The notes: a model not told the origin generated them from the letters alone. A stretch of 64,000 bases of DNA from Oceanobacillus massiliensis str. N'diop (GCF_000285495.1 NZ_HE610980.1:203719-267718), one strand, 5' to 3'. Counted from the stretch's first letter, positions 37,407 to 46,288 are shown. Numbers and translations are program-made.

Positions 37407-38048
37407 CTACTCCTTTTTGCTAGGGAACAGCGTATAGGACCACGAATAAATAAAATCGACAATGAAAGCAATGCCCCAAATGACTCCTATCCCATAAATG
37501 ATATCATTTGGATATGGGGAATCTTCTGCAGTCCCTTCCTCCACCCAGGATAAATCCGTTATATAGTCTTTCACTTCATGTAAACTATCCGTGCCCATTG
37601 ACCAAAATATGGACTGGCCGATTACAAAAATGACTAAATGGATTAGCGATGATATACGGTATTTCTTTGCCAAATAGTTGGGATTTCTGTTTCGTTCCAT
37701 TATCCTGTAATCTTTTTCCGTTAAAAGATCAACCCCTCGAAGCTTCCCAATTTTATCCCGCATCCATATATCCAATCTTCTAAAGTCAACTACGCCAAAT
37801 GTACAAGCGTAAACTAAAAATACCGTAATGATAATGAGAAATGTGGAAATCTCACCTGTTTGACGGTATACGTATAATCCAAGCAATGCCTCTATAAGCA
37901 ATAAAAGAAGGAAGGAGAAAATAAAAATTAGACTAAATTGGTGTTTGCCAAAAAAGTACCGAAACATACCAAATAATAAAAGACATATAAAAGATAATAC
38001 CTCAATTGCAATAAATATTTCCCAATGATATATAAGGATAAAATCCAT
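37407..38048 (-). CDS. Multi-pass membrane protein of unknown function
   Basis: This 213-residue protein has about five hydrophobic helices: IFIAIEVLSFICLLLFGMF, FSLIFIFSFLLLLLIEALLG, FLIIITVFLVYACTF, LIHLVIFVIGQSIFW and IIYGIGVIWGIAFIVDFIYS. A conserved-looking cytoplasmic loop between helices 3 and 4 is basic (RRLDIWMRDKIGKLRG). I do not recognise a functional family. ATG 38048 follows GGAAGGGGG; the longer frame has no better site. It lies alone between spx and an AraC-type regulator. Confidence 0.75.
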   Translation of the reverse strand: MDFILIYHWEIFIAIEVLSFICLLLFGMFRYFFGKHQFSLIFIFSFLLLLLIEALLGLYVYRQTGEISTFLIIITVFLVYACTFGVVDFRRLDIWMRDKIGKLRGVDLLTEKDYRIMERNRNPNYLAKKYRISSLIHLVIFVIGQSIFWSMGTDSLHEVKDYITDLSWVEEGTAEDSPYPNDIIYGIGVIWGIAFIVDFIYSWSYTLFPSKKE

Positions 38049-38491
38049 GTAGATTCCCCCTTCCTTTCCTCTGTAACATTTGAAAGACCTGCAGAAGCGA
38101 GCAACCATTTCCTATAAAAATTCACACCAAATCAAATTCAGATACATACTATATGCCTATAAGTTTATGTTTTATAAAAAGAGGTGAAAAAATTAATGGT
38201 TTCCTATATGGACTATACATCTCCATATATTTTGTTTCTCCAACAGCAAGTGTACCTGATTTCCCTCTTGAATTACACGAATAGTCTAAATTATACTCAG
38301 TATATTATATCAGTAAACAAGTTAGAACGTAACTGTTCAGGGGATGTCATCCAGTCAGCTAAGCTGGTCTCCCCATTGCGTTGCAGGAATCAGACTAGTT
38401 CATTATTTAGTAGTTATCATAAATTCATTGATTTCCAATCAAGGGTGGGAGGATTATAATAAATCTTAAAGGTATGCTAAGGAGGAGTCAC
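38049..38491 (+). other. Intergenic region left of the AraC gene
   Basis: A reading frame of about 80 codons starts at ATG 38196 behind AGAGGTG, with hydrophobic YILFLQQQVYLISLL. It has no recognisable family, so I leave it uncalled; it may be a remnant of a membrane protein gene. CTAAGGAGGAG before 38492 is the ribosome binding site of the AraC gene. Confidence 0.35.
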
Positions 38492-39193
38492 ATGGAGAAT
38501 GTAAACCACGTAGTTTGTGAAAAAAGGTCTTATTCTAAGGAGTTCCAATCGCACCAGCATGAGTTTGGTCAGTTTCTCTTCCCATTACAAGGGACTTTAG
38601 ATATTCAAACAAGTCGGCAAGAGATCCATTTGAAACCGGATTATTGTTTTTATATTCCTCCGAAATTCATACATAATTACCGTTCCACCGACAGAAATGA
38701 ATTCCTGATTTTAGATATCCCAACGCAATACTTACCCGAAGATACCGATAGCATGCACATGAAGCTGGATAAACATTGGACGGCCATTCGATATTTGCTA
38801 TTGGAGGAGGCAGGGAATCAAGAAAACACATCCGCTTTAGGAGACTTGACTAGATACGTGACCAATAAGCTTGAAACCTCTAAACCAACTTCGATTGCAT
38901 ATATTCATGACCATTATAAGGAGAATATCAGATTAGATACATTAGCAAACATAGAGCATTACCACCCAGTCTATTATTCAGCTTGGTTTAAACATAAAAC
39001 CGGGAAAAGCCCAAAAGATTATATCTCGGAGCTTCGTTTAAAAGAAGCGAAGCATCTCCTAACTTCAACTGAGTGGACGATATCGAACATTAGCGAGGAA
39101 TTAGGATTTGAGAATTCTTCATCATTCACGAGGTGGTTTGTTCGTTATGAAGGCATATCTCCCAAAAAATATCGAATCCTTCATATTGGATAA
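38492..39193 (+). CDS. AraC family regulator with N-terminal cupin
   Basis: This is a 233-residue regulator. The N-terminal cupin-like sensor (about 1-90) has HQHEFGQFLFPLQGTLDI and YIPPKFIHNYRS. The C-terminal AraC domain (about 135-233) has both helix-turn-helix units: IRLDTLANIEHYHPVYYSAWFKHKTGKSPKDYI and WTISNISEELGFENSSSFTRWFVRYEGISPKKYR. ATG 38492 follows AAGGAGGAG by six bases. AraC-cupin regulators usually sense a small molecule and activate a neighbouring gene. No intact adjacent target is obvious: the next 320 bp look like gene remains. Confidence 0.9.
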   Translation: MENVNHVVCEKRSYSKEFQSHQHEFGQFLFPLQGTLDIQTSRQEIHLKPDYCFYIPPKFIHNYRSTDRNEFLILDIPTQYLPEDTDSMHMKLDKHWTAIRYLLLEEAGNQENTSALGDLTRYVTNKLETSKPTSIAYIHDHYKENIRLDTLANIEHYHPVYYSAWFKHKTGKSPKDYISELRLKEAKHLLTSTEWTISNISEELGFENSSSFTRWFVRYEGISPKKYRILHIG

Positions 39194-39513
39194 AAAAGAT
39201 ATTGAATTTGGTAAAGAAAATTCTCAGGAATTTTTCTATGATATGGTTAACATTCTTTTTTATTTATCATTGAGATAATAAATCAAGGGGACACTATCTC
39301 CTCTCTTCGTATTGCTGGCTGTTTTGGGGACCACAGGCACATCTCAGGCACTAATCCAGACAAAGTGCCCGGGATAATCAGTTTCCGATTTTGCGGGTTT
39401 AATTGTACTGGAAATCGGAATAGTTATATAGACAACCAAAAGTTCTGGCAGCAAAAAGAAATGGAGATGGAATAATAAGTAATATTAAAGATTATGAAGG
39501 GTGGTTAAACCAT
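39194..39513 (+). other. Intergenic stretch with possible gene remains
   Basis: One plus-strand frame reads PLFVLLAVLGTTGTSQALIQ and later SVSDFAGLIVLEIGIVI, interrupted by stops at about 39373 and 39430. It looks like the decayed end of a membrane protein, possibly the former target of the AraC gene. The family cannot be named. Confidence 0.3.
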
Positions 39514-39846
39514 ATGGCAAATATGGAGGATTTTCTTAAACTGGATATTCGTGTAGGCACAGTCATCAACGCAACCTCTTTTCCAAAAGCCAGAAAGCCG
39601 GCTATAAAACTAGAAATTGACTTCGGAGAAGAGATTGGGATTAAACATTCTTCTGCTCAAATCACACGCAGATATACTCCTAAACAACTTTATGGACGCC
39701 AAGTAATCGGAGTAGTTAATTTCCCACCAATGCATATTGCAGGGTTTAAATCTGAGGTATTGGTAATAGGCGGTGTGCTGGATGAAGGAGACGTTGTTCT
39801 TTTAAGACCCGACGAACCGATTAGAAATGGGACACGTATTTCATGA
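39514..39846 (+). CDS. csaA: CsaA, tRNA-binding-domain chaperone-like protein
   Basis: This is a 110-residue OB-fold protein. It has the CsaA/EMAP-II-type tRNA-binding signature FLKLDIRVGTVINATSFPKARKPAIKLEIDFG, followed by SSAQITRRY and QVIGVVNFPPMHIAGFKSEVLVIG. In Bacillus subtilis CsaA has chaperone-like activity linked to protein export and forms a dimer. AAGGGTGG precedes ATG 39514. It is monocistronic, with a hairpin at 39869-39902 just downstream. Confidence 0.93.
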   Translation: MANMEDFLKLDIRVGTVINATSFPKARKPAIKLEIDFGEEIGIKHSSAQITRRYTPKQLYGRQVIGVVNFPPMHIAGFKSEVLVIGGVLDEGDVVLLRPDEPIRNGTRIS

Positions 39847-39868
39847 CATGCTTATTATATAAACGAAT

Positions 39869-39902
39869 AATTCCCTAGTGAAATTATAGTCATTAGGGAA
39901 TT
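39869..39902 (+). terminator. Hairpin between csaA and the small membrane ORF
   Basis: AATTCCCTA (39869-39877) pairs perfectly with TAGGGAATT (39894-39902). It overlaps the stop codon of the small minus-strand ORF. The T-tract is poor on both strands. Confidence 0.5.
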
Positions 39903-39982
39903 AGATACTTTCCCCAAAAAACTATTACCATAACAACAATAATCAATGAAATAATTCCTAATAACCATTTCTTCCTTAGCAT
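39893..39982 (-). CDS. 29-residue single-pass membrane peptide
   Basis: The reading frame encodes MLRKKW, an uninterrupted hydrophobic helix LLGIISLIIVVMVIVFW, and GKYLIP. The basic N-terminus, one helix of about 17 residues and short polar tail are the layout of small membrane proteins. AAGGAAG lies 10 bases before the ATG. No family is recognised. Because it is so short, chance is possible, but the residue pattern is unlikely for random AT-rich sequence. Confidence 0.5.
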   Translation of the reverse strand: MLRKKWLLGIISLIIVVMVIVFWGKYLIP

Positions 39983-40161
39983 GATGTAACAACTTCCTTC
40001 TGTATGTATTAATTATTATATCGGTCAATATTCTTTTTTTTAGGATATTGAGCAAGTTCCATAATTTATACCCATGCCGAAGTAAGTATTTAGGAAGGAA
40101 GAAAGGGGGGAGTAACAACTAAAGGATGACGTTGAGTCGCTGTCTAACTAATTCAACCAGC

Positions 40162-40677
40162 TCAACTATCTTTATACCAGTTCAATGCTTTTTCTTCTAT
40201 TTCTTTGACGAGGCGTTCCTTACCATCTATGTACGATTCTATATCATATGGAAATTGCTGTGCCAATTTCTCTTTTAAGTCACCATAGCTCTTCTTTACA
40301 TCTGGATGTGTTTGCAAGTAATCACGGAAAGCTAAATGTCGTTTTATCTCTTTACTTCCATTCTGATAAATATGGATATGATGGGAGCGATTGTTTCCCC
40401 CTTTTTGAAAGTATCTTCTCCCAGATATTCCGTTCTCACCTTTGGGTTCATATCCATTCATCTGCATCTCCTGATTGTAGGTGTCAACACAGGCAATGTT
40501 TCTAACGACAGGCATCATGTCTACTATTGGTTTAGCTTTCAGACCCGGAACGGAAGTACTGCCAATATGATGAATATCTACAATTTCATCTCCGAAAATG
40601 AGCTTAAGTTTCTCAGCTTCTTCCGAAAACATTAACGACCACTCTTCATTGTGTGCACACACTTCCACTCTTCTCAA
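40162..40677 (-). CDS. GrpB family protein (UPF0157, nucleotidyltransferase fold)
   Basis: This is a 171-residue protein of the GrpB/UPF0157 family, which has a nucleotidyltransferase-like fold. The diagnostic HHIGSTSVPGLKAKPIVDMMPVV is present near residues 36-58, followed by RRYFQKGG, RSHHIHIYQ and FRDYLQTHPD. The start is TTG 40677 with AAGGGAG 8 bases upstream. The family occurs alone or fused to CoaE; a substrate is not established. Monocistronic on the minus strand. Confidence 0.9.
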   Translation of the reverse strand: MRRVEVCAHNEEWSLMFSEEAEKLKLIFGDEIVDIHHIGSTSVPGLKAKPIVDMMPVVRNIACVDTYNQEMQMNGYEPKGENGISGRRYFQKGGNNRSHHIHIYQNGSKEIKRHLAFRDYLQTHPDVKKSYGDLKEKLAQQFPYDIESYIDGKERLVKEIEEKALNWYKDS

Positions 40678-40722
40678 TGATGATACTCCCTTCTATAGCT
40701 ATGGCATCAAGTAATTTAATAG

Positions 40723-40916
40723 CTAAGTTCTATTTGCTTTAGCTAACATTGCAATGCTATATGACTGATAAGCAGTAAATGCGATTGATAATATAACTAT
40801 AAGACTCAATAATAAAGGATTTATTCCAATGATAATGTCATTAAACAAGACAATAGTAACTATTATCCAAATCCTATTAATGAAATTATCTTATTTGTAA
40901 TACCGGATTTAAACAT
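40723..40916 (-). pseudogene. Frameshifted small membrane protein gene
   Basis: The minus strand opens with AAAGGGAG before ATG 40916 and reads MFKSGITNKIISLIGFG to a TAA. Shifting one base at that point restores an open frame: IVTIVLFNDIIIGINPLLLSLIVILSIAFTAYQSYSIAMLAKANRT, stop at 40723. Together they make a convincing protein of about 64 residues with two hydrophobic helices. A single-base deletion is the simplest explanation; a sequencing error or programmed shift cannot be excluded. It lies in a stretch that holds other broken genes. Confidence 0.6.
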
Positions 40917-41017
40917 TTTACCCACTCCCTTTATTGAGTAATCCTGTCTCTTTAATTAATCTTCTTTTTGTAATTAATAAGCAGCCGTCTGTTCAAGTCA
41001 TATTTTATAATTTGTTA

Positions 41018-41266
41018 CTATAGATTGAATAAACCTACTAATAGAATTACAAGCATTATGGAAAGATATATGTAGCTTTTCCTTATATAAAAAACGATTA
41101 TAAATATAGCAGATAGCAAAACCCAAAAGATATTATCTGCAATTGTTGGTAACGGATCGAAGAAAAACTGTTCCATTGTAATTTTTATCAATAATATTAT
41201 TATGGATGCCCTTAAGATTGAATCAGTTGCTTTATTTTCTCTTTCCTGACTTTTGTCAAACTCCAT
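41018..41266 (-). CDS. Small membrane protein of unknown function
   Basis: An 82-residue protein. A charged N-terminus (MEFDKSQERENKATDS) precedes three hydrophobic segments: ILRASIIILLIKI, IFWVLLSAIFIIVFYI and YIYLSIMLVILLVGLF. AAGGAGGAC lies directly before ATG 41266, a strong translation signal. I recognise no family. It lies 100 bp upstream, on the same strand, of a frameshifted small membrane gene; the two may once have formed a unit. Confidence 0.65.
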   Translation of the reverse strand: MEFDKSQERENKATDSILRASIIILLIKITMEQFFFDPLPTIADNIFWVLLSAIFIIVFYIRKSYIYLSIMLVILLVGLFNL

Positions 41267-41391
41267 CAAAGTCCTCCTTATAAATTTACATACACTTGCT
41301 CACTAGATGGTAAAGATTATTTACTTATTTTAACTGCCATTACAACAGCCTTAACTCATGCAGCAATTCGTTTTAAAAAAAATATTCTTAG

Positions 41392-41808
41392 CTATTCTAT
41401 AAGGTTTTTTTCTTTGAAACTCGGACTTAATTCACTCCACACATCAAATTTATTGCTATCTAAATCATAGAAAACAAAGTTTCTTCCGGCATGTCCTCTG
41501 TTTTCAATTTCTCCGACCCTTATCCCTTTTTCTGTAAAATCTTTATGTATGGCTTCCAGGGCACTTAATCCATTTACTTCAAATGTTAAAGAAAAACGCT
41601 CAACACCGTTACTATCATAGAAATTTGAGCTTTGATTTTCATTCGACTTAACAAGAAAAAAACTTTGATCTGCAAAATTAAGAATTGCTTTATCTTTGTC
41701 TTTGTAACTTAACTCTGCACTTAATTTGCTGACATACCAGTCAGAAGATTGTTCTACATTGGTCACTGGTATATAAGTTGTTCCTATCCTTAGTAATTTA
41801 TCATTCAT
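41392..41808 (-). CDS. VOC family (glyoxalase/bleomycin resistance-like) protein
   Basis: A 138-residue single VOC domain. It opens LLRIGTTYIPVTNVEQSSDWYVSKL, contains FSLTFEVNGLSALEAIHKDFTEKGIRVG and ends HAGRNFVFYDLDSNKFDVWSE, the paired beta-alpha-beta-beta-beta pattern of the superfamily. ATG 41808 follows AAGGGATC. The longer upstream frame belongs to a decayed HTH gene and not to this protein. The substrate is unknown. Confidence 0.8.
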   Translation of the reverse strand: MNDKLLRIGTTYIPVTNVEQSSDWYVSKLSAELSYKDKDKAILNFADQSFFLVKSNENQSSNFYDSNGVERFSLTFEVNGLSALEAIHKDFTEKGIRVGEIENRGHAGRNFVFYDLDSNKFDVWSELSPSFKEKNLIE

Positions 41809-41943
41809 TCTATTGATCCCTTCTAATATTATAGTATGCACTTTCTTCTTATAAGAGGCCTTTATCCTTCTAAACGCCATAGTTCTGGAGCGCTTCTTAT
41901 CGATCTCATCATTAGATCTTTTACTTATAATCCTCTTCCTCGA

Positions 41944-42123
41944 AAAAAAAATGCTTTTCTCCTTTGTTTTAAATAATTCCACCATAATCATTGCTAAAGG
42001 AAGAGGAGGGTAGTATTTCCCCTTTTCCATCAAATTTATCGTTTGCCTGGAAGCCCCTAATTTTTCAGCTAATCGATCTTGTGAAAAACCATGACTGATC
42101 TGGCAACTCTTTACCTTAATTTC
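41944..42123 (-). pseudogene. Remnant of a short XRE-family (YgzD-like) HTH regulator
   Basis: The frame reads EIKVKSCQISHGFSQDRLAEKLGASRQTINLMEKGKYYPPLPLAMIMVELFKTKEKSIFF. This aligns well with the roughly 65-residue YgzD-type regulators (SQEELAEKLGVSRQTI...ENGKYNPSL). No start codon is in the right place: it is fused out of frame to the tail of the DUF1835 gene. The C-terminus runs into unrelated basic sequence toward the VOC gene. I regard it as a start-less remnant. Confidence 0.65.
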
Positions 42124-42956
42124 ACGCTATAATGCCTCATGGTCTTCGGAATTCCTTTTATTTCAAAAATCCCGTTACAAATCAGGCTTCTTATTCTATA
42201 TTCAAGGAATGTATCGCTTATATTGCTCTCTATATGGCTATAAACCTCAGCAATTATTCTTGCTGCTTTTATGAAATCCTTCTTGCTTTGTTTATCATGT
42301 AATATTTGAGCAGAGGCAACAATTAATTCATCGAAGTGACCTTCGCCTACTTCTCTGATTTTGTCATTCTTCCAAATTCGCACCACCCCTTTAGTATCTG
42401 ATAAGGTTATCCATTCTTTTTCAAATCGTATTCTTTCCTCAGCTGTTAAAGGCTTTTGTAATTTATTTTGATAGATAGTGTTCAGTTTCTCAGGTTCAAC
42501 CTCACTTGTATGAGAATAAAAATATTGAAACTCTCTTGTATTAAATAGATCTTGGTAAGCGGTTGTTGTATTTATAAAGGAAACTTCATTCGCTTTCTCT
42601 TTGAGTAAATACAAAAGATAACGTAATCCCGTTTGTTCATCTGCATTTTCAGCAGTCCATATTATGATTGGGACATGATTTGGTATGGCGTCAATTTTTG
42701 TAAGAGTTTTTGAAAATCTTCTCTCATACTCTTCTTTAATAAAATCATCTGGATAATTCAAATGGTCTCTCAACCATTCATATCTGCACTTTCTGCCACC
42801 TTCTTGATGAAGCTTCCAAATAGGTCCGACAGCAAAGAAATCAGGAAAGCCTATTATCCTATTCTCACGCCCTAAACCAACACGTAAAGAACCCGCTTGC
42901 GATTCCCCACACACGATATGTACCGCTTCAAATTCTCTATCAACAGTGTTAATCAA
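42111..42956 (-). CDS. DUF1835 domain protein (with C-terminal DUF3658-like part)
   Basis: A 281-residue protein. The N-terminal DUF1835 block has VHIVCGESQAGSLRVGL followed by GFPDFFAVGPIWKLH, and then WLRDHL. The C-terminal half includes EWITLSDTKGVVRIWKNDKI and FDELIVASAQIL, typical of the associated DUF3658. These proteins are frequent in Bacilli and have no established function. The start is TTG 42956 with GGGGTGATC upstream. A broken alpha/beta hydrolase gene lies just upstream and a broken HTH gene overlaps its end. Confidence 0.8.
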   Translation of the reverse strand: MINTVDREFEAVHIVCGESQAGSLRVGLGRENRIIGFPDFFAVGPIWKLHQEGGRKCRYEWLRDHLNYPDDFIKEEYERRFSKTLTKIDAIPNHVPIIIWTAENADEQTGLRYLLYLLKEKANEVSFINTTTAYQDLFNTREFQYFYSHTSEVEPEKLNTIYQNKLQKPLTAEERIRFEKEWITLSDTKGVVRIWKNDKIREVGEGHFDELIVASAQILHDKQSKKDFIKAARIIAEVYSHIESNISDTFLEYRIRSLICNGIFEIKGIPKTMRHYSVKLR

Positions 42957-42975
42957 TGACGATCACCCCTATTAT

Positions 42976-43316
42976 TTATTTGGCTCTTTTTCTTCTATTA
43001 AAAATGAGAATTAACATAACACCAATGGCTACAACCGCTGCAACCCATAGAATGACCAATAAGTGTTACCTTATCCATCCGATTATCGTCAATATATCCT
43101 TTAAGCCAATCAGAAATTTCTTTTAATGAAATTCTCTCCTTGATTCCCTCGCTTCTTCCCATACCTGGAAGGTCTAAAAGGTGACATTCATAACAATCTG
43201 ATGTGCTCTCGCCAATCTTCAATCCTTCCAGTCCAGTAAACGCCGCTGCCGGAAGACAGATAAGAGGCTTGTCTTTACCTAAGATTTTAGAATGGTATTT
43301 CCCAAATTGTTTTCAT
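42976..43316 (-). pseudogene. Alpha/beta hydrolase gene with frameshifts
   Basis: An ATG at 43316 behind GGGGAG soon hits a stop, but the next frame reads KILGKDKPLICLPAAAFTGLEGLKIGESTSD, then YECHLLDLPGMGRSEG and VTLIGHSMG. These are the hydrolase core and the GxSxG elbow. Directly after GHSMG the frame ends in nonsense. In the other frame the sequence continues as VAAVVAIGVMLILIFNRRKRAK to a stop at 42976, which looks like a membrane tail of a different protein. At least two lesions plus a deletion junction are needed, so the gene is dead. Confidence 0.7.
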
Positions 43317-43664
43317 CTCCCCCGTGAGTATATCTATAAATAAAACCTTATCATAAATGATCGAATAGTTGTTGAACTATTCTGCTTTTTGTGCCATAGA
43401 ATTACAAATTTTCATTCATCTGTTATTTTCAATTGCATTTTATAAATCAGTTTATATGTAATTAGGAATGTAATTTATAATGAAAAAAGTAGTCCAGTTT
43501 GAAGTAAATTTTATTTTATACTCCAAAACTGAACTACTTACTATATACAGACTCTTCTTTTATCTATTGTTCCAAACTATCTAATTCAGAGTTTCCAACC
43601 GAATATCGTATCAAAAACGACATTGGTTTTATGAATACTATACGATGTTTATATAGTGTCCTGC
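43317..43664 (-). other. Intergenic region with a long imperfect hairpin
   Basis: AAGTAGTCCAGTTT (43487-43500) pairs, with one mismatch, with AAACTGAACTACTT (43526-43539), and the stem continues into GAAGTA/TACTCC. It can serve as a terminator for the aldo/keto reductase gene on the minus strand. I see nothing else in the interval. Confidence 0.55.
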
Positions 43665-44519
43665 CTATACATATTCGTGATATTCATTTGGGTCCTGCCC
43701 TTCTACACGGCCGGCTTCTCCTTTATCCAATGAATCAATTGTTTCAATATCCTCAGCTGCTAATTCAAAGTTGGTGCTATTGAAATTATCTTTTTGATGC
43801 ACTGGATTACTTGATTTTGGTATAGAAAATACGCCCGCTTGATAATTCCAATTTAAAATAATCTGTGCCGGGGTTTTATCATACTTATCCGCAATTTCTT
43901 TAATTGTGGTATTTTCCAGCACGTCATTCAGATATCCTCGACCAAAAGGGCTCCAGGCTTCAGTAAGTATGCCCCGTTTTTTATTTTCTTCCACCATACG
44001 GTTATTATTAAAATACGGATGGCGCTCCACCTGGTTTGTAGCAGGTGTCACACCTGTTGCTTCGATAATGTCGTCCAGATGTTCTGGTTCAAAGTTTGAA
44101 ACGCCAATGGTTCTGATTAACCCTTGTTTTTGAGCATCCACTAAAGCCTTCCAAGCTTCTACATACTTGCCTTCCTTAGGATTTGGCCAATGAATTAAAT
44201 ACTTGTCAAAATATTTTAATCCAGTGCGGCGCAGAGATTCTTGAATAAAGATAAATGCCTTGTCATATTCATGGTAAGCACCGGGCAATTTCGTACTAAT
44301 TAAAATCTCTTCTCTGGGCAGTGCGGACCGACGCACAGCTTCACCGACAATCCCTTCATTATCATAGTTTGTTGAAGTATCGATTAAGCGAAACCCTATA
44401 TTTAAAGCGTTTAAGATTTCAAATGTGCCCTGATCCCCGTTAATACCGATTGTGCCTAATCCCACAAAAGGAAGTTCTCCACCATCATTTAGAGTAAAAC
44501 CATTATTATTCAAAGTCAA
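43665..44519 (-). CDS. Aldo/keto reductase
   Basis: This is a 284-residue NADPH-dependent (beta/alpha)8 reductase. The catalytic tetrad is visible as D47 in RLIDTSTNYDNE, Y52, K77 in LISTKLPG and H110 in YLIHWPNP. The NADPH site is seen in VSIPKSSNPVHQKDNF-type sequence (SIPKSSNP). The start is TTG 44519 behind AAAGGAGATGAG. Such enzymes reduce aldehydes and ketones and are often part of detoxification. It lies alone on the minus strand, facing the TetR gene with 295 bp between. Confidence 0.92.
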   Translation of the reverse strand: MTLNNNGFTLNDGGELPFVGLGTIGINGDQGTFEILNALNIGFRLIDTSTNYDNEGIVGEAVRRSALPREEILISTKLPGAYHEYDKAFIFIQESLRRTGLKYFDKYLIHWPNPKEGKYVEAWKALVDAQKQGLIRTIGVSNFEPEHLDDIIEATGVTPATNQVERHPYFNNNRMVEENKKRGILTEAWSPFGRGYLNDVLENTTIKEIADKYDKTPAQIILNWNYQAGVFSIPKSSNPVHQKDNFNSTNFELAAEDIETIDSLDKGEAGRVEGQDPNEYHEYV

Positions 44520-44814
44520 AATCTCATCTCCTTTAAAAATTTTGCAATGTAAGTTGAGAATGGAATAGATTTTTCCATGGTGTCCATAATTACAATACCC
44601 GAATTATAAAAATCCTACACTAACCGGGATTAATTACTATGCCTTTGTTACTCTCTTGGTTTCTCATCCCCCCACGTTCCCCCCTCTTTTACGCCTCAAG
44701 TGTTGGTTTAAAATAAAGTTTGATTAAAAACAACTCACAAACCAATACTTTGATCTTATCAAGTATAGACTTGGTGATACTTAAGTTACTGTTGTCGTAA
44801 CAATACAGTTGAAA

Positions 44815-45387
44815 TTATTGAATATCGTTCCGTTCAAATAATGTCCATATTTGCTCTGCCATCATTTGAGGTGAATTTGGCATGCGATTTAATATCCAGC
44901 TCTCCACAGTTCCAACAAATGCTGATGCCATAAATTGTACAATCAATTCCTTATCCATGTTTTGATTGATGCCCTGTATATGAATCTTCTTCTGTATAGC
45001 AGACGAAAGGAATTCCAACATCCGTTCCCGAAATACGTAAGTTTTTTTATTGGAAAGCATCGAAGAAAAGAATAGGAAATTCTCCTCAAAATAAATAAAC
45101 AAGGACTTCAGCGCCTCAATTGCCTCAACCATCTCCACCTTTTCCTCTGTAAACTTGGAAAAGGTACAAGAGTTAATCATTCTGTTCAAATGGTCGTCGA
45201 TGCATTGATCCAGCAAATCATGTTTATCTATATAATGAAGATAAAAAGTCCCACGATTCACATCAGCTCGTTCAGAAATGTCATTAATAGTAATTCGATC
45301 AAATTCTTTCTCCATAAACAATTCCAGAAACGCCCCGTTAATGGCTTTCTTCGTTCTAAGAATTCGTCTATCTGTTTTGTTTTCCAT
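44815..45387 (-). CDS. TetR/AcrR family regulator
   Basis: A 190-residue repressor. The N-terminal helix-turn-helix spans about 10-56, with FDRITINDISERADVNRGTFYLHYIDKHDLLDQ as a textbook TetR recognition region. The C-terminal half is all-helical, of the TetR_C_8-like kind common next to oxidoreductase genes. AAGGGAG precedes ATG 45387. It is divergent from the short-chain dehydrogenase gene, and an inverted repeat lies between them, so it probably controls that gene and itself. Confidence 0.92.
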   Translation of the reverse strand: MENKTDRRILRTKKAINGAFLELFMEKEFDRITINDISERADVNRGTFYLHYIDKHDLLDQCIDDHLNRMINSCTFSKFTEEKVEMVEAIEALKSLFIYFEENFLFFSSMLSNKKTYVFRERMLEFLSSAIQKKIHIQGINQNMDKELIVQFMASAFVGTVESWILNRMPNSPQMMAEQIWTLFERNDIQ

Positions 45388-45501
45388 TTGTTAAGGTCTC
45401 CCTTCGTTAATCAACACTATTCATCCGTTTGTTGTATATCAAACTAAATAACGTATATTAGCGATTGAATTTATCTTTATTCTCTTTATAATAATAGTCA
45501 A

Positions 45502-45540
45502 CAACAGTTAAATAATCAACATTTGTTCAATAAACTGTTG
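45502..45540 (+). promoter_or_regulatory. Inverted repeat in the TetR/SDR intergenic region
   Basis: CAACAGTT (45502-45509) and AACTGTTG (45533-45540) are perfect inverted repeats around AATAATCAACATTTGTTCAA, which itself contains CAACATTTGTT. The position, 38 bp before the SDR start, suggests the TetR operator. Confidence 0.55.
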
Positions 45541-45577
45541 AGAGGCAAATAAAAAATTAAATTAAGGGGAGATAGAA

Positions 45578-46288
45578 GTGGAAAGCATACAATCTAAGGT
45601 AATTATTATTACGGGGGCATCCAGCGGAATTGGAGAAGCCACTGCAAAGTTTTTAGCTCAACATGGAGCAAGACTTGTATTAGCAGCAAGAAGAGAGGAT
45701 CGACTAAGAACCATTGTGGACAACATTCTTCAGCATGATGGTAACGCAGTTTATATGCAGACAGACGTAACTTCAGTTGAAGACATGCAGAGGCTGGCAC
45801 AGTTTGCAATGGAAAAGTTTGGGAGAATTGATGTTCTTATCAATAATGCTGGTGTTCAATTGAATTCTCAGTTACATGAACTGAAAATGAACGAATGGGA
45901 GCAAACCATTGATGTGAATATCAAGGGAGTTCTTTACGGCATTGCTGCAGTATTGCCGACAATGAGAAAACAGAAATCAGGACATATCATCAACATGTCC
46001 TCAGTCGTGGGACATAAGGTTATCCCGACAACTGCTGTATATAGCGCAAGCAAGTCTGCTGTCCGTGCCATTTCAGAAGGGCTGCGTCAGGAAGAATCAA
46101 CGGAGTCTCGGATTCGGTCTACAATCATCTCACCAGGAATGACAGCGACTGGTGTGTTGGATGAGTATTCAGACTATCCAAGTCTTTCCCCATCCACTGT
46201 CTCACAAGCGTTTGCCTATGCAATCAATCATCCTGATGATGCCAACGTAAACGAGATAGTAATCAGACCTACATTGCAATCAATATAA
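45578..46288 (+). CDS. Short-chain dehydrogenase/reductase (classical SDR)
   Basis: A 236-residue NAD(P)-dependent oxidoreductase. The cofactor loop TGASSGIGE spans 12-20, DVTS follows the second strand, NNAG is at 89-92, the catalytic serine is near 141, and Y155-x-x-x-K159 is in YSASKSAVRAI. Basic residues after the second strand (AARRED) suggest NADP preference. The start is GTG 45578 with GGGGAG 7 bases upstream. Divergent TetR control suggests induction by a hydrophobic or electrophilic compound. It is the last ordinary chromosomal gene before the accessory region. Confidence 0.93.
   Translation: MESIQSKVIIITGASSGIGEATAKFLAQHGARLVLAARREDRLRTIVDNILQHDGNAVYMQTDVTSVEDMQRLAQFAMEKFGRIDVLINNAGVQLNSQLHELKMNEWEQTIDVNIKGVLYGIAAVLPTMRKQKSGHIINMSSVVGHKVIPTTAVYSASKSAVRAISEGLRQEESTESRIRSTIISPGMTATGVLDEYSDYPSLSPSTVSQAFAYAINHPDDANVNEIVIRPTLQSI

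Noticed and set aside
38196..38459. Hydrophobic frame left of the AraC gene
   Set aside because: It has a weak ribosome site but low-complexity residues and no family; more likely a remnant or chance in AT-rich sequence.
39855..40118. Longer minus-strand frame of 87 codons overlapping the small membrane peptide
   Set aside because: Its residue composition is that of untranslated AT-rich DNA; the 29-residue frame in another phase has the better signal.
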